From: Mesorhizobium sp. 1M-11
Lineage (GTDB): Bacteria > Pseudomonadota > Alphaproteobacteria > Rhizobiales > Rhizobiaceae
Direction: 5' to 3'
Assembly: GCF_001303895.1 (NCBI RefSeq)
Contig: NZ_LJSD01000071.1
Coordinates: forward strand, 55,439 to 119,438
DNA length: 64,000 nucleotides
Within the stretch, counting starts at the first letter, position 1. Every line of letters begins with the position of its first letter. The notes under the pieces were generated by a model. It had not been told where the DNA came from, did no database searches, and saw only the letters and a program-made list of their open reading frames with translations. Positions 27,001-35,366 of the stretch are shown in pieces. The translations under genes were made by a program, and so were the position numbers.

Positions 27001-27945
27001 TTGACGAAAATTGTGCCACTTGAACGAATTCTGGAAGCGCTGCCGGACATAGATGTCGTCTCTGAAATCGAGCGCGGCTTCGTTGCCTATTCGCAGGGAA
27101 AGGTCGATGTTCCCCCCGTCGGCGAACTCCTCTTCCCGGAAGCGAACGGCGAGCTTCACATCAAATACGGAACCGTTCGCGGCGACGACATCTTCGTGGT
27201 AAAGCTCGCGACCGGGTTCTTCGACAATCCGAAATCCGGGCTGCCTCCCTTCTCCGGCTGTATGCTGGTGCTCTCTGCCAAAACCGGTCAGGTCAATTGC
27301 GTCCTTCTCGAAGAAGGGGAGTTGACCAACCATCGGACAGCGGCGGCCGGCGCCGTAGTGGCCCGTCACATGCAACCGTCGGGTCTGACTACGATCGGCA
27401 TCTGCGGTTCCGGCGTGCAGGCGCGTCTGCAGGCCGACTATCTTCGTCAGGTCACCAACTGCCGGGAGCTTGTGCTTTGGGGCCGCGACGGCGAACATGC
27501 GGCGGCGGCGGCGCGCGACATCTCACGGCTGGGATTCGATGCGCGCGTTGTGTCGAGTCCGGCCGAAGTCGCGTCATGCGCCCAGCTGATCGTGACCACT
27601 ACGTCGTCGCATGAGCCGTTCCTACTGGCCGGCGACGTGAAGCCGGGCACTCACATCACCGCCATGGGTTCGGACACGCCGGGGAAGCGGGAGCTCGACC
27701 CATTGCTCCTGAAAAAGGCGGACATGGTGGTCGCAGATAGTGTCGAGCAATGTCTACTGCGCGGCGAGATCAGCGCGGCTGTCGCCGCGGGGTTACTGGA
27801 CGTGGAGCACGTCATCGAGTTGGGAAATCTCATTTCGGGCAGCGCCGGCGGGCACTCCCGCGACGTCATCACCATCGCCGATCTGACCGGCGTCGCAGTC
27901 CAGGACATCATGATCGCCAAGGCAGTCGTCGCCCGCCTCGTCTGA
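27001..27945 (+). CDS. Ornithine cyclodeaminase/mu-crystallin family enzyme
   Basis: This is a ~314-residue NAD(P)-binding enzyme. The Rossmann glycine motif is GICGSGVQARLQA (about residues 130-142). The substrate region includes ELHIKYGTVRGDD with the family lysine and VVADSVEQCLLRGE near residue 245. It ends with SRDVITIADLTGVAVQD. Classical members convert ornithine to proline. Relatives act on other diamino acids or hydroxy amino acids (EutC type). A GAGGAG at 26989-26994 supports a TTG start at 27001. A GTG at 26950 would add 17 residues. It converges on the arginase-family gene. Confidence 0.9.
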   Translation: MTKIVPLERILEALPDIDVVSEIERGFVAYSQGKVDVPPVGELLFPEANGELHIKYGTVRGDDIFVVKLATGFFDNPKSGLPPFSGCMLVLSAKTGQVNCVLLEEGELTNHRTAAAGAVVARHMQPSGLTTIGICGSGVQARLQADYLRQVTNCRELVLWGRDGEHAAAAARDISRLGFDARVVSSPAEVASCAQLIVTTTSSHEPFLLAGDVKPGTHITAMGSDTPGKRELDPLLLKKADMVVADSVEQCLLRGEISAAVAAGLLDVEHVIELGNLISGSAGGHSRDVITIADLTGVAVQDIMIAKAVVARLV

Positions 27946-27948
27946 GTA

Positions 27949-28860
27949 TCAGCCTTGCCGCGCAAGCGCGCCGAGGACGTTGACGACAATGCGCGCGGCG
28001 ACGAGCGCGGACAGCCCGTCGACATCAGCCGGCGGATAGAATTCGACGAGATTGAAACCCACCAGTTTCCCTCGCCGTGCGATACCCGCGATCAGATCGA
28101 TCGTTTGTGTATAGGTAAGTCCGCCCGGTGTGCGGGCGAGGACGCCCGGGAAGACTGCCGGATCGATGCTGTCGCAATCGAGCGTGATCCCGACACGTGC
28201 TCCGTCCGGAATGTATTCCAGAGCAACCGCGATGCCCATGGCATGAACCTCACGCGAGGTCACCAGGCGGCTACCATAGCGCAGCGCATCTTCGACGTCG
28301 CTGGCCCGAGCGCTACCGACGCTTCGCGCGCCTACCTGCACGATGCCTGCTACATGCGGCATTTCACTGGCGCGACGCATCGGGCTCGAAGCGCCGAAGT
28401 GCTCGCCGTAGATCTCGTCGCGCCAATCGATGTGGGCATCGATCTGCACTACCCAGATCGGACCGTCATCCTCGAAGCCCTGCAGAAACGGAATCGTGAC
28501 CGAGCAGTCGCCGCCAATCATGACCGGCACGGCATCGCGCTGAACGACCGACTTCGTTTTCGTCTTGATCGCCGAGCGGTTTGCCGCGTTCCAGTACATG
28601 GTCGACGGGACGTCGCCGGCATCGATGCAGCATCCGGACCGACCGTCGAAGACGGGCCCTCCGAGATCGAAATCCCAATTGTCCAAATCTGGGGCGGCGT
28701 CTCTGCTGGCCGCACGAATGGCCTCGGCTGCGAGTGCATATCCGCTCGTATCGACGCCCGGGTAACTGCTTCCGTGTCCAACACCGAACAACACGATCTT
28801 CGCTTCGCGCTCGTCTGCGAATGCTTCAGGCAAACCGAGAAACGCCGATGGCAAACTCAT
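27949..28860 (-). CDS. Arginase/agmatinase-family ureohydrolase with altered metal motif
   Basis: This 303-residue binuclear-metal hydrolase releases urea from guanidino compounds. Visible motifs are GGDCSVTIP (about residue 118), DAHIDWRDE (about 143) and LDCDSIDPAVFPG (about 230). The usual first metal-binding histidine (GGDHS) is cysteine here. The other aspartate and histidine ligands are intact. GGAG lies seven bases before the ATG at 28860, and residues upstream of this are not family-like. It is the last gene of the leftward importer operon, after the DoeB/AstE-like deacylase, and converges on the ornithine-cyclodeaminase gene. It may act on agmatine, guanidinobutyrate, arginine or a derivative. 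The substrate is unproven. Confidence 0.88.
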   Translation of the reverse strand: MSLPSAFLGLPEAFADEREAKIVLFGVGHGSSYPGVDTSGYALAAEAIRAASRDAAPDLDNWDFDLGGPVFDGRSGCCIDAGDVPSTMYWNAANRSAIKTKTKSVVQRDAVPVMIGGDCSVTIPFLQGFEDDGPIWVVQIDAHIDWRDEIYGEHFGASSPMRRASEMPHVAGIVQVGARSVGSARASDVEDALRYGSRLVTSREVHAMGIAVALEYIPDGARVGITLDCDSIDPAVFPGVLARTPGGLTYTQTIDLIAGIARRGKLVGFNLVEFYPPADVDGLSALVAARIVVNVLGALARQG

Positions 28861-28906
28861 GAGGTAGCTCCAGACGCAAGGCCTCTGTTTGTCCGCTGTC
28901 GTGCGC

Positions 28907-29911
28907 TCAGAGCCGCACCGGGCGGCCAATCACGAAGAGCCAGTCGTTCGGCGAGGATTTCGCACGCGCTCGCATTGCCATGACAATGCCATCACACCGT
29001 GCATGAACGATCTCTGCCTCTTCGGCAGGCCTGTCAGGCCTATGCATCCGCGCGACAGGGCTCCCGCCCTGCACGAAGCCCCCCAGCTCGACCACCGGCT
29101 CGAACACCCCTTCGCACGGAGCCACCACATAGGATTCCTCTTCGCGCACATCGACCAGTGTCGGCTCGATGGCGAGTGGCGGCGGCATTTCCGGCCTGAC
29201 AATACCGGTATACGCCAGCAATCGGCGCACACCCTGGCGGCAGATGTCGAGGGTTTCGATGCCCAGCGCCGCGGAGCCGCCATACTCGCCGCTGATGCCG
29301 ATGACGCCCTGTCTCAGCATGGCCGCGTCGATGCCCACTTCCACGCCCATCGTCTTGAAGCCGAACAGCATGCAGTGTCGCGCGCCGAACGCCGCCGCGA
29401 GATCCATTCGCTTTTGATCCTCGGCGGCGTCGCCGGTAACGACGAAAAGGGTCGACGGCAGGAAGTCCAGTATTTCGCCGCCGCCATGAAAATCGGCGGT
29501 ATAGTCCGCGCGGGCAAGCAGTTCCGTTTCGATGAAATGGGCCAGCCGGCTCGTGAACGTGCCGTCGATAGTGCCCGGGAATGCACGGTTGAGATTGCCG
29601 CCATCTTGGGGCGTGTTGCGCTTCCCCGCCAAGAAGGCGAGTCCGTTCGCAGTCGGCATGATGATGATGTGTCCGTTGACATGGCGCAGGTCTAGCGTGC
29701 GGCCGAGTTCCGCCAGCGCGACCGGTCCCTCGTATTCATCCCCATGCACGCCTCCGGTCAGGACCAATGTCGGGCCGGCGCCCGAACGCAGCGATATAAT
29801 CGGCATCTCCACTTGTTGAGACCCGCTGCCCTCGGCGAGATTCAGAGGCATGGTAACCGTGCCGAACTGCCGGCCCTCCGCGTCCAGATCGATGTCGAGC
29901 TGTGTGCTCAT
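28907..29911 (-). CDS. Succinylglutamate desuccinylase/aspartoacylase family deacylase (DoeB-like)
   Basis: This is a 334-residue zinc hydrolase that removes acyl groups from amino acids. The zinc motif GGVHGDEYEGP is near residues 53-63. Next come NLNRAFPG, an ADFHGGGE box holding the third zinc ligand (about 138), and the catalytic glutamate region GISGEYGGS (about 205). A C-terminal beta-sandwich domain follows. It is close in type to N-acetyl-diaminobutanoate deacetylase (DoeB/EutE) of ectoine degradation. The ATG at 29911 has a GGGAG-rich leader. Genes before it encode the permeases and the gene after it the arginase-like enzyme, so the imported substrate is probably N-acylated. Confidence 0.9.
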   Translation of the reverse strand: MSTQLDIDLDAEGRQFGTVTMPLNLAEGSGSQQVEMPIISLRSGAGPTLVLTGGVHGDEYEGPVALAELGRTLDLRHVNGHIIIMPTANGLAFLAGKRNTPQDGGNLNRAFPGTIDGTFTSRLAHFIETELLARADYTADFHGGGEILDFLPSTLFVVTGDAAEDQKRMDLAAAFGARHCMLFGFKTMGVEVGIDAAMLRQGVIGISGEYGGSAALGIETLDICRQGVRRLLAYTGIVRPEMPPPLAIEPTLVDVREEESYVVAPCEGVFEPVVELGGFVQGGSPVARMHRPDRPAEEAEIVHARCDGIVMAMRARAKSSPNDWLFVIGRPVRL

Positions 29912-29981
29912 CACACCCTACTCCCATGCGTGCCTAATCGCATCGAACGTCTCCCCGGCGAGCTCTCGGACAAGCAGCACA

Positions 29982-30731
29982 TCACGCATGGACCCTGGAC
30001 AGATGACGGTGCCATTTGCCTTCCCAGAACCGGAAACCGCGGGTGATCGCGTAGACGATGAGCATGTAGAGCCCTGCCGCGATGATGAACCCATCGAACG
30101 CGAGGTAGTACTTGTTGTTGAAATGCTTCGCAGCGCCGAGAATATCGACGATCGTGATCGTGCTCGCGATCACCGTCGCATGCGCCGAGAAGATCACCTC
30201 GTTGGCATAGGCGGGCAGCGCGCTTCTGAACGCGTTCGGAAGCGTGATGCGTCGGAAAAGCTTGGCCTCCGACATGCCGCATGCCTTGGCCGCCTCGATC
30301 TCTCCTCGCGGCACCGCTTCTATCGCTCCCCTGAAAACTTCGGTGATGTAAGCCCCGCTGCACAGGATCATGCAGATGAACGCGCACCACCACGGCTCTC
30401 GTAGAACGGTCCAGAGAAACGAGTCTCTCACAAAGGCGAACTGCGCCGCGCCGTAGTAGAGCATGTACACCTGGACCAGAAGTGGCGTGCCGCGAAACAG
30501 GTAGGTATAGGCAAGCACGCATGTGTTGAAGATAGGCGTGCGCGCCGCTCTGACGGCAGCAAGCGGGATGGCGAGAAGACTGGCAAGGCACAAGGACCCG
30601 ACCAGCAGGAGGATCGTGTTGCGAAGACCGAGGAGGAAGAGGTCCACATGCTTTGCTGCGAGCATGAAATCGAAGGGCGACCAAGTCTCACTGATTTCCT
30701 TGAGTGCTGCGGTAAGGTCGGCGAAGCTCAT
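29982..30731 (-). CDS. Amino-acid ABC transporter permease (HisM/OccM-like)
   Basis: This is a 249-residue inner-membrane permease with five or six predicted helices. The EAA-like loop is EIEAAKACGMSEAKLFRRITLPNAF (about residues 145-170), and TEVFRGAIEAVPRG precedes it. It starts at an ATG five bases beyond the previous permease stop. It pairs with the gene at 30737 to form a heterodimeric polar-amino-acid channel of the HisMQ/OccMQ type. It belongs to the ATPase-SBP-permease-permease-deacylase-ureohydrolase operon. Confidence 0.92.
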   Translation of the reverse strand: MSFADLTAALKEISETWSPFDFMLAAKHVDLFLLGLRNTILLLVGSLCLASLLAIPLAAVRAARTPIFNTCVLAYTYLFRGTPLLVQVYMLYYGAAQFAFVRDSFLWTVLREPWWCAFICMILCSGAYITEVFRGAIEAVPRGEIEAAKACGMSEAKLFRRITLPNAFRSALPAYANEVIFSAHATVIASTITIVDILGAAKHFNNKYYLAFDGFIIAAGLYMLIVYAITRGFRFWEGKWHRHLSRVHA

Positions 30732-30736
30732 CGCAC

Positions 30737-31426
30737 TCAGGCTCGCTGCAGATGCGCGCTGTAGCGTCGGTCGAGCCAACGAAGCCCGACATCCGACACC
30801 GCGGTCATCACCAGATACGCTATCAGCACGACGAACATGAAGGTGAACGGCTGATGCGTGGTCTTGCCGGCGGCGTAGCCGTTATAGACAAGATCTTCGA
30901 GCCCCATGACCGACACGAGTGCGGTCGTCTTCATGAGGCTCAGCCAGATGTTCGTAAAGCTCGGCAGCGCGTAGCGGACCAGTTGCGGCCAGATGATGCG
31001 CTGAAACAAGACAAAGCCGCTCATCCCGATGGCGATCCCTGCCTCGATCTGACCCCGCGGTATTGCCAGAAAGGCTCCGCGAAAGGTTTCTGTCATGTAG
31101 GATCCAAAGATGAATCCGATCGCCAGGAAACCGGCAGTGAACGCGTCCAGTTCGACATAGTCCCACAAGCCTGTGGCGTTGCCGATCCGGTTCAACGCCA
31201 TCTGCCCACCGAAGTATAGCAACAGCATGAGAACGAGATCAGGCACGCCCCGAACAAGCGTCGTGTATAGCTCTGCGATCCGCCGAGTTCTCCGTGAGCC
31301 CGAAAGCTTCGCCCATGCGCCAAGCAAGCCCAGAAGGACAGCCACCATGATTGATACAAGGCTGAGGGCGATCGTCACCTTGAGGCCAGCGAGAAGGAAT
31401 GGCGAGAACTGCAGAACTGCTTCCAT
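30737..31426 (-). CDS. Amino-acid ABC transporter permease (HisQ/OccQ-like)
   Basis: This is a 229-residue polar-amino-acid permease. The region TLVRGVPDLVLMLLLYFGGQM (about residues 50-70) and the EAA-like loop IEAGIAIGMSGFVLFQRIIWPQL (about 132-155) are typical of the HisQ group. It lies just downstream of the frameshifted binding-protein gene and just upstream of the second permease, all on the minus strand. Nothing disrupts it, so transport could still operate with the intact binding protein at 26023. Confidence 0.92.
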   Translation of the reverse strand: MEAVLQFSPFLLAGLKVTIALSLVSIMVAVLLGLLGAWAKLSGSRRTRRIAELYTTLVRGVPDLVLMLLLYFGGQMALNRIGNATGLWDYVELDAFTAGFLAIGFIFGSYMTETFRGAFLAIPRGQIEAGIAIGMSGFVLFQRIIWPQLVRYALPSFTNIWLSLMKTTALVSVMGLEDLVYNGYAAGKTTHQPFTFMFVVLIAYLVMTAVSDVGLRWLDRRYSAHLQRA

Positions 31427-31441
31427 GAGGGTATGGTCCGG

Positions 31442-32205
31442 TCAGTCGCCGTAGATGTCGTATGCGAAGTATTTCTTCGCGATCTTTTCATATGTTCCGT
31501 CCTCCCGAACCGCGACAATCGCCTTGTTGAACGCCTCACGGAGTTCGGCATCCTCCTTCCGGAGCCCTATCCCGGCGCCCTCCCCGAAACATTCGCGGTC
31601 GCTGATGACCTCCGACGCGATCGCCATGTTCTTGCCGGCATCTGTCCTAAGCAGACCGAAATCGGTTGCGACTGCGTCCGCGAAGACGGTATCCAGCCGG
31701 CCGGACGTCAGGTCGAGATAAAGCGCGTCGGCGTTCGGGTACGTGACGATCTTCGCATTGGGATAGGTCTTTTCGAGGTAGCAGAGATAGCTGCTCGCCG
31801 AGAGCGTGCCGACCGTCTTCCCACCCAGCTTTTGTCGGAGGTGTCGACTGCGGCGCTGGTTGATGCCACGAAGACCCCACCGGATTCGTAATATTTGTTC
31901 GAGAAATCGATCTTCTTCTGGCGCTCCTCGGTGATCGACATCGAGGCGAAGATGCCATCGTATTTGCGGGCGAGAAGACCTGGGATCATGCCGTCCCATT
32001 CCTGCGCGATGAACTCGCATTGCCGACCCATCTTTGCGCATAGGGCCATGCCGAGATCGATCTCGAAACCTGCGAGCGATCCATCCGGAGCCCTTTCGTT
32101 GAACGGTGGAAAAGCGCCCTCAGTGGCGAAACGAATTGTCTGGTCGGCATAAGCGGCAGTGGCGACAAGGGCACCCAGCAGGGCAGCCATAAGTCGGATT
32201 TTCAT
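31442..32205 (-). pseudogene. Amino-acid-binding protein gene broken by a one-base deletion
   Basis: The N-terminal part encodes a Sec signal peptide (MKIRLMAALLGALVATAAYA) and a Lys/Arg/Orn-binding family start (TIRFATEGAFPPFNE). After about residue 126 the frame is lost in an A run: GACAAAAGCTG on the minus strand at + positions 31828-31836, where five A's would keep frame. The family sequence resumes in another frame (GGKTVGTLSASSYLCYLEK) and runs to the proper end (FAYDIYGD). GGGAGG precedes the start. It is paralogous to the intact gene at 26023-26790. Either the gene is inactivated and complemented by its paralog, or this is a homopolymer sequencing error. Confidence 0.85.
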
Positions 32206-32225
32206 GTGATCCTCCCTCAGTTGTC

Positions 32226-33089
32226 TCAGCGATGCGACCGCGCCAGAAAGCGCTGAAAGTGCAGGGACGCCGGACGCGTCATTGTTTGGTCGGGTGGCCC
32301 CTCTTCCTCAATCTGACCTTCGCGGAAGAAGATGACGCGGGTGGAAGCATCGCGCGCGAAGGCCATCTCGTGGGTCACGATAATCATCGTCCGGCCCTCT
32401 GCCGCCAGCGCGCGGATGATGGCCAGAACTTCGCCCACGAGTTCCGGGTCCAGGGCCGATGTCGGTTCGTCGAACAGAAGAACCTCGGGGTCCATCGCCA
32501 GGGCGCGCGCGATCGCCGCGCGCTGTTGCTGGCCACCCGAGAGCAGGGCTGGATAATAATTCCTTCGATCCGACAATCCGACCTTCTCAAGCAGGCGTTC
32601 GGCGTTCGCGATGGCCTGCCGGCGCTCGACGCCGAGCACCGAGATCGGTCCCTCGATGACATTCTCCATTACCGTCATATGAGACCACAGGTTGAAATTC
32701 TGGAAAACCATGGCGAGCTTCGAGCGAACGCGTTGCAGTTGCTTCGGGTCTGCCGGAAGCTGATTGCCGGACGGGCCAATCCAGGTTTTGATCGCCTCGT
32801 CATTGAGCTTGATCGTCCCGCCGGTCGGCGCTTCCAGAAAGTTTATGCACCGCAGAAACGTGCTTTTCCCCGAGCCGCTCGCGCCCAGTATCGAGATCAC
32901 ATCGTGCTCGTACGCATCGAGCGAGACCCCCTTCAGCACTTCCAAAGCGCCGAACGCCTTACGCAAGTCGCGGACCTGAAGCTTCAAGCCACTCTTGCGG
33001 GGATTGTCCGGTCGGATGGCTAGATCCTGATCGCCCGATATGATCCGTCTCCCCCACGAGTTCGCATCACTATTCGATGAAACGGTCAC
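32226..33089 (-). CDS. Amino-acid ABC transporter ATPase (HisP/OccP-like)
   Basis: This is a 287-residue ATPase of the polar-amino-acid importer. Walker A is GASGSGKST (about residue 69), then the Q-loop MVFQNFNLWSHMTV, the signature LSGGQQQR (about 180), Walker B VLLFDEPTSALDPE (about 200) and the switch histidine in IIVTHEM. It heads the leftward operon. The assigned GTG start lacks a clear ribosome site and gives about 30 residues more than HisP. A TTG about 34 codons in would give the usual length. Confidence 0.92.
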   Translation of the reverse strand: MTVSSNSDANSWGRRIISGDQDLAIRPDNPRKSGLKLQVRDLRKAFGALEVLKGVSLDAYEHDVISILGASGSGKSTFLRCINFLEAPTGGTIKLNDEAIKTWIGPSGNQLPADPKQLQRVRSKLAMVFQNFNLWSHMTVMENVIEGPISVLGVERRQAIANAERLLEKVGLSDRRNYYPALLSGGQQQRAAIARALAMDPEVLLFDEPTSALDPELVGEVLAIIRALAAEGRTMIIVTHEMAFARDASTRVIFFREGQIEEEGPPDQTMTRPASLHFQRFLARSHR

Positions 33090-33210
33090 CTAGATCGTTT
33101 CCGAAACCGGCAATCGAACTTTCCAAGATATGGGGACACCGTTTTCCGGTACGGGCGTGGATTATATTTCTGATTTTTCTTTTGGTCCGGCGTTTGCGGG
33201 GCAGAAAGAG

Positions 33211-33345
33211 ATGAAGCGTTGGCGGGCCAGCCAACGCTTCATGCGGCAGGAGAGCCTGGCGTGGACGGACCTTGCGGTCGCAATCTATCTCCGCTCCTGC
33301 CGCAGCAGTCTGACCATCCGAACGGTAGAGAGACCTTAACGGTCA
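33211..33345 (+). ncRNA. Structured leader of an IS110-type element (bridge-RNA candidate)
   Basis: Three consecutive hairpins precede the transposase start. The first has perfect 13-bp arms (ATGAAGCGTTGGC, 33211-33223, with its complement at 33230-33242). The second has 11-bp arms (TGCGGCAGGAG with CTCCTGCCGCA, 33242-33252 and 33294-33304) enclosing a large internal region that contains GACC-TTGC-GGTC. The third contains GACC-TTAAC-GGTC near 33333-33345. IS110-family elements encode a guide (bridge) RNA in this position. The assignment rests on position and structure only, since the recombinase is truncated. Confidence 0.5.
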
Positions 33346-33374
33346 AATACAATCCAGGAGCCCGGACAGCCGCC

Positions 33375-33590
33375 ATGACCGCCAAGCCACAGTCTTATGA
33401 GCATATCATCGCCTTTGAGATCGCCAAGCACGGATTGACCCTTCACTTCCTGCCCGCCGACGTCCAGGAGACGATTGCCACCGCGGTGCGCCGCGTCCTG
33501 CGCCGCGAGGAAAGACGCAACCACAAGCACAGGCTCGGCGCGATGCTCATCGTGTGCGAGGCCACCGGCGGCTACGAGCGCCATGTACTG
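33375..33590 (+). mobile_element. IS110-family transposase, N-terminal remnant
   Basis: About 72 residues match the start of IS110-family DEDD transposases: SYEHIIAFEIAKHGLTLHFL, then VRRVLRREERRN, then LGAMLIVCEATGGYERHVL. The first catalytic acid is glutamate (FEIAK) where relatives usually have aspartate. Similarity stops abruptly at about 33590 and the rest of the ~300-residue protein, including the C-terminal serine domain, is missing. The frame then runs through unrelated sequence to 33707. The remnant marks the right edge of the catabolic island and suggests past insertion or recombination. Confidence 0.85.
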
Positions 33591-33703
33591 ACGGTTGGAT
33601 CGGTCGCCGTTCTAGAATTATTCAAATGGCTGCGTGACATCTACCAGGCGGAGTTCTACTCTGGTCAGCGACCACGATTCAGTCAGTCACGAGCGGGAGG
33701 TGC

Positions 33704-34297
33704 ATGAGCGTCACCAACAAGACCAGGCCCTGAACGAAACCTCCTGAAGAACGCCGGGGGGAACTCATGAATGCGGCTGAAGCATTGATCCTCCAAAAAG
33801 GAATAGGCCCCACGACCATCGAGGAGATCACCGCCGGCGCTGACGTCGCGAAGGGCCACCTTTTATCTCCATTTTTCATCCAAGGAAGACATTCACGCAG
33901 CGCTATGGGAGCGTTTCGTTCGCAAGTTTGTCGCTGATCTGGATATAGCCGTCGCGAAAGCGCCCAGAACGAACTGGAGCGCGAGGCTCGCCGTCTGGGT
34001 GAAAGCAGCGACCTCAGGGTTCTTGGACAATGGCCCTCTGGTCGACATGCTGTAGCACGCCCATCCGGACGGAGGCCGTAATCCTATAGCCGACCATCTC
34101 AGACCCTTCTTGAAGCCGGGCTTGATGCTGGCGCTTGGTCCATTGATGACCCTGAATTTACGGTCGTCGTTTTATTTGGCGGGATTCTTGGCGTCGTCGA
34201 TGACGTTCTGCTTGGCAAAAAACGAGTCAGTCGCACACAGATCACCAAGCGCTTGAAGGCCCATTTCTTCCGCAGCGTGGGCCTGCCGGAGAACTGA
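33704..34297 (+). pseudogene. TetR-family regulator pseudogene
   Basis: GGGAGG precedes the ATG at 33704 (MSVTNKTRP). One frame change is needed to reach ERNLLKNAG and MNAAEALILQKGIGPTTIEE. A second, near 33860, reaches TFYLHFSSKEDIHAALWERF. An in-frame TAG stands in place of a probable CAG at about 34054, and a further shift near 34112 restores the C-terminus (DDPEFTVVVLFGGILG to the TGA at 34297). The helix-turn-helix region is clearly TetR-type. With several lesions this is a genuine dead gene rather than a sequencing artefact. 34298-34450 contains nothing recognizable. Confidence 0.85.
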
Positions 34298-34450
34298 GAG
34301 CGCCGGTCCTCTCGAAACAGGAGCCTGGCGCACTCATCAAAAAAATGGTTCCCGGTCGAGCGAACTGGGAAGCCCCGCGTGTAAACGGCCAGTGCTGGCT
34401 TTAGCTTCCTAGTCTAGGATTCTTTCAACTCGCTACGAACAGACAGTGGA

Positions 34451-35293
34451 TCAGGTTTGTTCACACAATCTAGATTCGATGCGACGATATGCTTGCGGCG
34501 TTACGCCGACGAGACGTCTGCTTTCTCGCACCAGGTGCGCTTGGTCGGAGTAGCCAACTTCTGCTGCCATTACCGCCGTCGACGATTGCGCCGTTCGAGA
34601 AAGCCTAAGGAAGCGCTGATGGCGCAGGATGCGCTCGAGTGTCTTCGGTCCATAACCGTAGCTTTCGTCGAAGCGGCGGCGCAGAGTGCGCTCGCTCATG
34701 GCAAGCGACCGGGCGAGCCAGGGAACGAGCGGCACGCCCGCGGGCGGCCCCGCGTTGATCAGGGCATGCGCCGCGCTCATCGCCGCATCGATCGGCCCGT
34801 CAGCCGCATGCATGGCAAGGACCGCCTCTATCGCCGAAATCGCGTTGCCGTCTTCCAGGGATTTCGTGATCCGATTGGAAAGACGTGCCGCTTTCGTACC
34901 CCAAAGATCGTGCAGGGAAGGCCGTGCACCGACAAGCTCGCTTGCGGGAATGCGCAGCCATGCCACAGCCGCCGCGGGGCGAAAGCGAAAACCGATGACG
35001 GTCGTTCCGGCCGGTATGAACTCGGTGTTGGCCTCCTTGTCCGGACCCGCGACGCGGAAGCGACCGTCGATCCATTGCAGATCAATCGTGCCGTCGGGAG
35101 CGACGATGATGGGGGGTGTCCGCTCCTGCGGGATCTCATGCAGCCACACCGCCGAGAAGAAGGGTTGCAGGCCCGCCGAAACGGGCCACTCACGGAAGCT
35201 GCCGACTGTGCCTGCCGGCGCCGGCGGTGCTGTTTGTTCGCGCCCGACGATATTGGCCGAATTCTTCAAGAAGTCGAACCCTCCCGGGCTCAA
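34451..35293 (-). CDS. AraC-family transcription regulator
   Basis: This is a 280-residue regulator with a DUF6597/cupin-like N-terminal half and a C-terminal AraC helix-turn-helix region (about residues 180-275). The region reads LARSLAMSERTLRRRFDESYGYGPKTLERILRHQRFLRL, then AAEVGYSDQAHLVRESRRLVGVTPQAYRR. The start is TTG without a clear ribosome site, so the N-terminus is uncertain. It diverges from the VOC-NmrA pair at 35367-36704 and probably regulates it. Confidence 0.9.
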   Translation of the reverse strand: MSPGGFDFLKNSANIVGREQTAPPAPAGTVGSFREWPVSAGLQPFFSAVWLHEIPQERTPPIIVAPDGTIDLQWIDGRFRVAGPDKEANTEFIPAGTTVIGFRFRPAAAVAWLRIPASELVGARPSLHDLWGTKAARLSNRITKSLEDGNAISAIEAVLAMHAADGPIDAAMSAAHALINAGPPAGVPLVPWLARSLAMSERTLRRRFDESYGYGPKTLERILRHQRFLRLSRTAQSSTAVMAAEVGYSDQAHLVRESRRLVGVTPQAYRRIESRLCEQT

Positions 35294-35366
35294 AATTACA
35301 TCTGCAATATGGCGCGACCGACCGACGAGCCGTTCAACGGCGTACTAATACCCGGAGAGAGTTACC

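Noticed and set aside
11995..33089. Ectoine uptake/degradation cluster (ehu-eut/doe)
   Set aside because: DoeA-like, DoeB-like and EutC-like proteins are present, but the EutA racemase, the EutB dehydratase and the usual gene order are missing, so ectoine is not claimed.
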